Shown here piece by piece: positions 5,014 to 8,394 of a stretch of DNA of 8,394 bases. The notes below the pieces were generated by a model, which saw only the letters and a list, made by a program, of their open reading frames with translations, did not search any database and had not been told where the DNA came from. This DNA comes from an uncultured Clostridia bacterium. GTDB lineage: Bacteria > Bacillota_A > Clostridia > TANB77 > CAG-508. Every line of letters starts with the position of its first letter. The first letter of the stretch is position 1. Position numbers and translations under genes: made by a program. The stretch is from contig CANBLA010000036.1 of assembly GCA_947369305.1 (NCBI GenBank), positions 1 to 8,394 of the forward strand. The letters are read 5' to 3'.

Positions 5014-8000
5014 TTAATTTGATAATGTACAATCACATGAATCAGAAGTTCCTTCAAGTGGTTTCCACAAGTGAGAGAACAATTCTCCACTTTCCACACA
5101 ATGTGGTTCTCCTAAATGCTGCGGAAAACTATTTAAAGTAACTTGATATAGTGCTAGTTTTCCTAATTTAGGCGAAATAATATCTTCGATTGAACCACTT
5201 AATACACCCTGTACTATTGATCTTGATTCTTCCGTCGCCAATCTTTCATTAAATGTTCCACCTGATGGTTGATTTCCAACTACAAATTGACCATATTCTC
5301 CCAAGTCATATACTTTTGTATAATTTCCATTTGGTTCAGTTCCATATCCACCTTTATGGGCTGCATTGTTATTTGCCCCGACTGGAAATACTGTACCATA
5401 CTGCCCACTCTTTGTCAAAACATCTGCTATTGTTTTTACATCACCATAATGAGCTGTATCATTTCCTCTATTTTTTATTACTTGACAAACTGCATCCATA
5501 TGTGCTCCATTTTCAGCTACTATTACTGCAGCCAACATTTCAGCTTCATCATCTGTTACTTCTGCATCAAATGCTTGGTATAAACCTACTCCATTTTCAC
5601 CATTATGTGGAATCTCTACATAATCCTCAATATTCTCTACATTCTGCCCACCTGTTATATCTTTAAAAACCATTCTCAAGTAATTCCCCACTTTGTAAGG
5701 TCCTACATTTTGGTTTTCTCCTTCAGAAGATTCTTCATTATTTCCTGCTCCCTCAATTTTAACTTCTTTGATAAACTCAGCATCAGATGAGTATGTTTTA
5801 CCAATTGCTGCGCCTTCCTTAATATAGATTTTGTCATCTTTGGTAAGTGTATATGCTGCTCTTTTTTTCGCTTCTTCTGCTATTTTTAATTCGAATTCTC
5901 GTTTATCATCTAGTAAATTTGGTACCACATATTGGCTGGCATAATTATTTGATATTTCACCTTCCGAAACACTATCCGGTAAAGCATTTATAAATTCTGC
6001 TAATTTTTTTATATTATTTTGATTATTTCCTGTTACTCCAATATCAGAAACATCAAATCCTTCTATATATAATGTATAGTCCGCTATGCCTGCGTCTTTA
6101 TATTCTTTCCAGAAGTAATCATAACCTAATGTATCTAGTTTTTCATTATAATGCGCTTCTAACCAATTTGAAACTTTATTATCTTTCACATCATTGCCAG
6201 TAATATTACGATTTATATCTTTTTGTAAAACCCCTGAAAAATAGTCACATCCTTCTTCACTAGTTGGTTTGCATTCATCTACTCCTAAAACTCTTATTTT
6301 GATAAATCCTACTTCATCAATCTCATCTGTTTCAATATTTTTCTTTCTCTTCACAGTTCCATATTCTATAATCTCACCTGTTACTGGAGCTACTACTGTT
6401 TCTCCTCCTTCGAAACCTGCAAATTCTGCTGTGGAAGTATTAGAATTTGAACCACCAACACCCGTTACACCATTGTATGTCATTTTATCATTTGGTATAG
6501 AAATATAACCTTTAATTGTTTTGTTATATGTCTTATATTTTATTCCTCCATGCTCCCCACCATCATAGTACATTCCATTTTGATCATAAATATTAACATG
6601 TCCATCATATATTAAAATCATTCCTGTTTCTAATGTAGTAGGTGCTCCAGAATGATAATACGTAGCTAGCTTTTCTACTGTACTTATATTTCCAGAACTC
6701 GTCAATTCCCCTTCATCAAATATTCCAACCAATTGCAAACACCAACTCACATAACTTGAACAATCATAAAACTTTTGCGTTTTTGAAGCTTCAAAACTAC
6801 TTGCCCTCTGCGGTTGACTGTAGTCATATCCTCCATCTGAAACTGTATAATCATAAATATCCTTGGCTGCTTGTACCAAAAGATTATCAGAACTTTGAGA
6901 TTGATTTCCATCTTGATTTGGAGTAGTATTGTTTTCCTTGTTTTCAGTTATCTCCTCTTCAATCTCTTCTTGCGTTAATAATTCTTTTAATTCCATTAAT
7001 GTCTCTGCTTTTCTAGTCTTTAAATCCTCTGCAGAGTGAATCAAAGTTCCATAAAACTTTTCTCCTTTATCATATCTTACTACTGGCCATCCTACTGGTG
7101 AAACTCCACTAATTGGAAACATCATAACTTCATCTTCAGGTTCTACTAAATCTTCTTTGTCAAAATAGTTCAATTCTACGATTAATTCTTTAAAGTCACG
7201 ATAAATATATTCTGAATCTAATGTATGCATATTTTCTAACATGCTGAATGCATTTAGCGAGCTGTGTGATAAACTAATTGGTCCAGAGATTTGATCAATT
7301 GTTGCAGTATATTTTTTCTCTATTTCATTTCCAGCATTATCTTTTTCCTTCAGAGTTGCTGTTATGGAAGAATCTGTAAAATCATCTGGATTATCAGTTC
7401 CTGTTTTTTCTTTTGCTGCTTGAATTAAAGCCGCTGTTTCTTTGCTTCCATCATACAAATAGTATTTATCTAAGAATATATCTTTAATCTTTGCATTGGT
7501 TTCTCCACGAACTCCATCTTCTATTTGCTTGACGGTTCCTGTTGTTGTCTGATAATAGAAATCTATTCCAGTTTTACTTACTTTTTGTATAATTTCAGGC
7601 GAGTCGTCATTTACTGATAATTGTTTCCATGAAGTATCTACTCCACCGAGTTCATATGCTATAAAATCGCTTGTTATGTCGCTGTCTTCTATTGCTTTTT
7701 TGCCAACTCTAAATTCTTGTTCATTTCGGTTTGGATTAAGATTATATTCACCATCTCCATTCTCTGCTTTAACATAAGTTATTCCATCATCACTTAATTT
7801 ATATTTTCCCTCACCTTTTTTGACTTTTTCACACAATACGTCTGTCAGTTCATGATTATAATCATTTCCATTTTTAAAATAAGCATATAACTTGTATTCA
7901 CCTTTATATTCACCGTCTTCATAGGTTTCATATAAGGTCCATCTTTCACCTGTTTTTTCTTCGTATTCGTCATCATTTTTTACAATTGTAGCATTATCTT

Positions 8001-8394
8001 CTTCAATTGCTTTTCCTGAAAAATATACATTCCTAAACCAGTGATCTTTTACACAATAAATATATGGAACATACGTATTCGTATTTGCCTCATCTACATC
8101 CCATAGCGCATTGAAAATACTTTTTAAATACTTCCTACAATGGCTACAAACTGTTTTCGTGCTATTTGCCATTCCTTCTTCATCTCCTGGATGAAATAGT
8201 TCACGAACTGTAGCAGGAACTGGATCAGAGCAATGCACATCTTGATCTCTAGAACCTAAAAGAAATACTTGAGCATTCAACGATTTATCAGAATTTCTCG
8301 GTCTTTTTATATTTATTACAACTTTCCAAGCATATTCTGTTTCACCCTTGATCGCATTAAAATGAAACTCTGTATCCTCTAGAAAAGTCTCAAC
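5014..8394 (-). CDS. Large multidomain cell-wall hydrolase-like protein, N-terminus beyond the window
   Basis: The frame is open to the right edge, so at least 1126 residues are encoded and the true start is outside; a TTG at 8280 is internal. Counted from the first visible codon: a cysteine-bearing region with CSHC (83-86) and C114; three GEYxL-like segments (160-219); an uncharacterised region up to about 470; an acidic Asn/Gln/Ser-rich linker (475-504); an NlpC/P60-type domain (about 505-635) with DCSSYVSWC (Cys545 probable nucleophile) and GHVNIYD (His599); a LytM/M23-like fold (starting VVAPVTGEIIEYG, 666-678) without its zinc histidines and split by an insertion; and a SleB-like hydrolase domain (about 943-1088) with LAAVIVAENG (Glu961 probable catalytic acid) and SGQYGTVFPVG. 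The tail has C1099, C1120 and C1122. It probably acts on peptidoglycan outside the membrane. The downstream membrane-protein gene belongs to the same operon. The complex served is unknown. Confidence 0.85.
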   Translation of the reverse strand, partial: VETFLEDTEFHFNAIKGETEYAWKVVINIKRPRNSDKSLNAQVFLLGSRDQDVHCSDPVPATVRELFHPGDEEGMANSTKTVCSHCRKYLKSIFNALWDVDEANTNTYVPYIYCVKDHWFRNVYFSGKAIEEDNATIVKNDDEYEEKTGERWTLYETYEDGEYKGEYKLYAYFKNGNDYNHELTDVLCEKVKKGEGKYKLSDDGITYVKAENGDGEYNLNPNRNEQEFRVGKKAIEDSDITSDFIAYELGGVDTSWKQLSVNDDSPEIIQKVSKTGIDFYYQTTTGTVKQIEDGVRGETNAKIKDIFLDKYYLYDGSKETAALIQAAKEKTGTDNPDDFTDSSITATLKEKDNAGNEIEKKYTATIDQISGPISLSHSSLNAFSMLENMHTLDSEYIYRDFKELIVELNYFDKEDLVEPEDEVMMFPISGVSPVGWPVVRYDKGEKFYGTLIHSAEDLKTRKAETLMELKELLTQEEIEEEITENKENNTTPNQDGNQSQSSDNLLVQAAKDIYDYTVSDGGYDYSQPQRASSFEASKTQKFYDCSSYVSWCLQLVGIFDEGELTSSGNISTVEKLATYYHSGAPTTLETGMILIYDGHVNIYDQNGMYYDGGEHGGIKYKTYNKTIKGYISIPNDKMTYNGVTGVGGSNSNTSTAEFAGFEGGETVVAPVTGEIIEYGTVKRKKNIETDEIDEVGFIKIRVLGVDECKPTSEEGCDYFSGVLQKDINRNITGNDVKDNKVSNWLEAHYNEKLDTLGYDYFWKEYKDAGIADYTLYIEGFDVSDIGVTGNNQNNIKKLAEFINALPDSVSEGEISNNYASQYVVPNLLDDKREFELKIAEEAKKRAAYTLTKDDKIYIKEGAAIGKTYSSDAEFIKEVKIEGAGNNEESSEGENQNVGPYKVGNYLRMVFKDITGGQNVENIEDYVEIPHNGENGVGLYQAFDAEVTDDEAEMLAAVIVAENGAHMDAVCQVIKNRGNDTAHYGDVKTIADVLTKSGQYGTVFPVGANNNAAHKGGYGTEPNGNYTKVYDLGEYGQFVVGNQPSGGTFNERLATEESRSIVQGVLSGSIEDIISPKLGKLALYQVTLNSFPQHLGEPHCVESGELFSHLWKPLEGTSDSCDCTLSN
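5131..5568 (-). other. SleB-like (Hydrolase_2) domain region of the large protein
   Basis: DDEAEMLAAVIVAENG resembles the SleB/CwlJ opening LARxIYAEAxGE, with the Glu as probable catalytic residue. It is followed by CQVIKNRGN (family: AVVLNRV) and SGQYGTVFPVG (family: GQFxPV). SleB-type enzymes are lytic transglycosylases acting on spore cortex, but the domain also occurs in non-spore hydrolases. The part after the GQF-like motif diverges from the family as I know it. Confidence 0.7.
6490..6882 (-). other. NlpC/P60-type cysteine peptidase domain of the large protein
   Basis: An AAKDIYDYTVSDGGYDY entry helix leads to FYDCSSYVSWCLQLVG, the expected nucleophile motif (DCSSxVxW), and about 54 residues later TGMILIYDGHVNIYD with the probable catalytic His. 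The family cuts peptide bonds in peptidoglycan stem peptides. The third polar residue is uncertain, with several candidates downstream of the His. Confidence 0.75.

Noticed and set aside
5000..5032. Longer version of the small membrane protein starting at TTG 5032
   Set aside because: It would overlap the upstream stop codon and bury a perfect AGGAG that sits 7 bases from GTG 4999.
5253..5666. Plus-strand open frames inside the large hydrolase gene
   Set aside because: They are antisense shadows rich in His, Leu and Phe, have no ribosome binding site, and overlap a well-supported domain-bearing gene.
8278..8280. TTG as the start of the large hydrolase gene
   Set aside because: The same frame runs open through all 38 codons to the window edge and encodes ordinary-looking protein (for example EYAWKVVINIKRP), and no AGGAG-type site precedes the TTG. 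The gene is partial, not 1088 codons long.

Overview
The window is AT-rich DNA with Gram-positive style signals: strong AGGAG-type ribosome binding sites, TTG and GTG starts, and sigma-A-like promoters with 17-base spacers. The gene content (rplI-dnaB-tilS followed by ftsH, plus a spore photoproduct lyase) points to an endospore-forming Firmicute, most likely a member of the Clostridia. The species cannot be named from the sequence.

Region 1 (1-3222, minus strand) is a housekeeping block. Transcription runs right to left from a promoter at 3194-3222 through rplI (ribosomal protein L9), dnaB (replicative helicase) and tilS (tRNA-Ile lysidine synthetase). ftsH follows with its own promoter (193-221) and runs off the left edge, so only about 52 codons are visible. 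The hpt gene that often lies between tilS and ftsH in Firmicutes is absent. TilS is short and lacks the C-terminal domain of the long family members.

Region 2 (3223-4443) holds one plus-strand gene, divergent from rplI. It encodes a radical-SAM spore photoproduct lyase-like protein, and a perfect 17-bp bidirectional terminator (4405-4443) follows it. The position that appears to match the catalytic cysteine of the Bacillus enzyme is serine here.

Region 3 (4445-8394, minus strand) is the accessory part. A very large protein, at least 1126 residues and open at the right edge, combines an NlpC/P60-type cysteine peptidase domain, a degenerate LytM/M23-like fold interrupted by an insertion, and a C-terminal SleB-like hydrolase domain. 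Fourteen bases downstream is a small single-pass membrane protein of unknown family, and the pair looks like the 3' end of an operon. The domain mix suggests a wall-remodelling component of an envelope-spanning or surface machine. Conjugation-type secretion is one possibility, but nothing in the window proves it.

There are no tRNA or rRNA genes, CRISPR arrays or insertion sequences. The longest gene-free stretch is the 251-base divergent region at 3144-3394.
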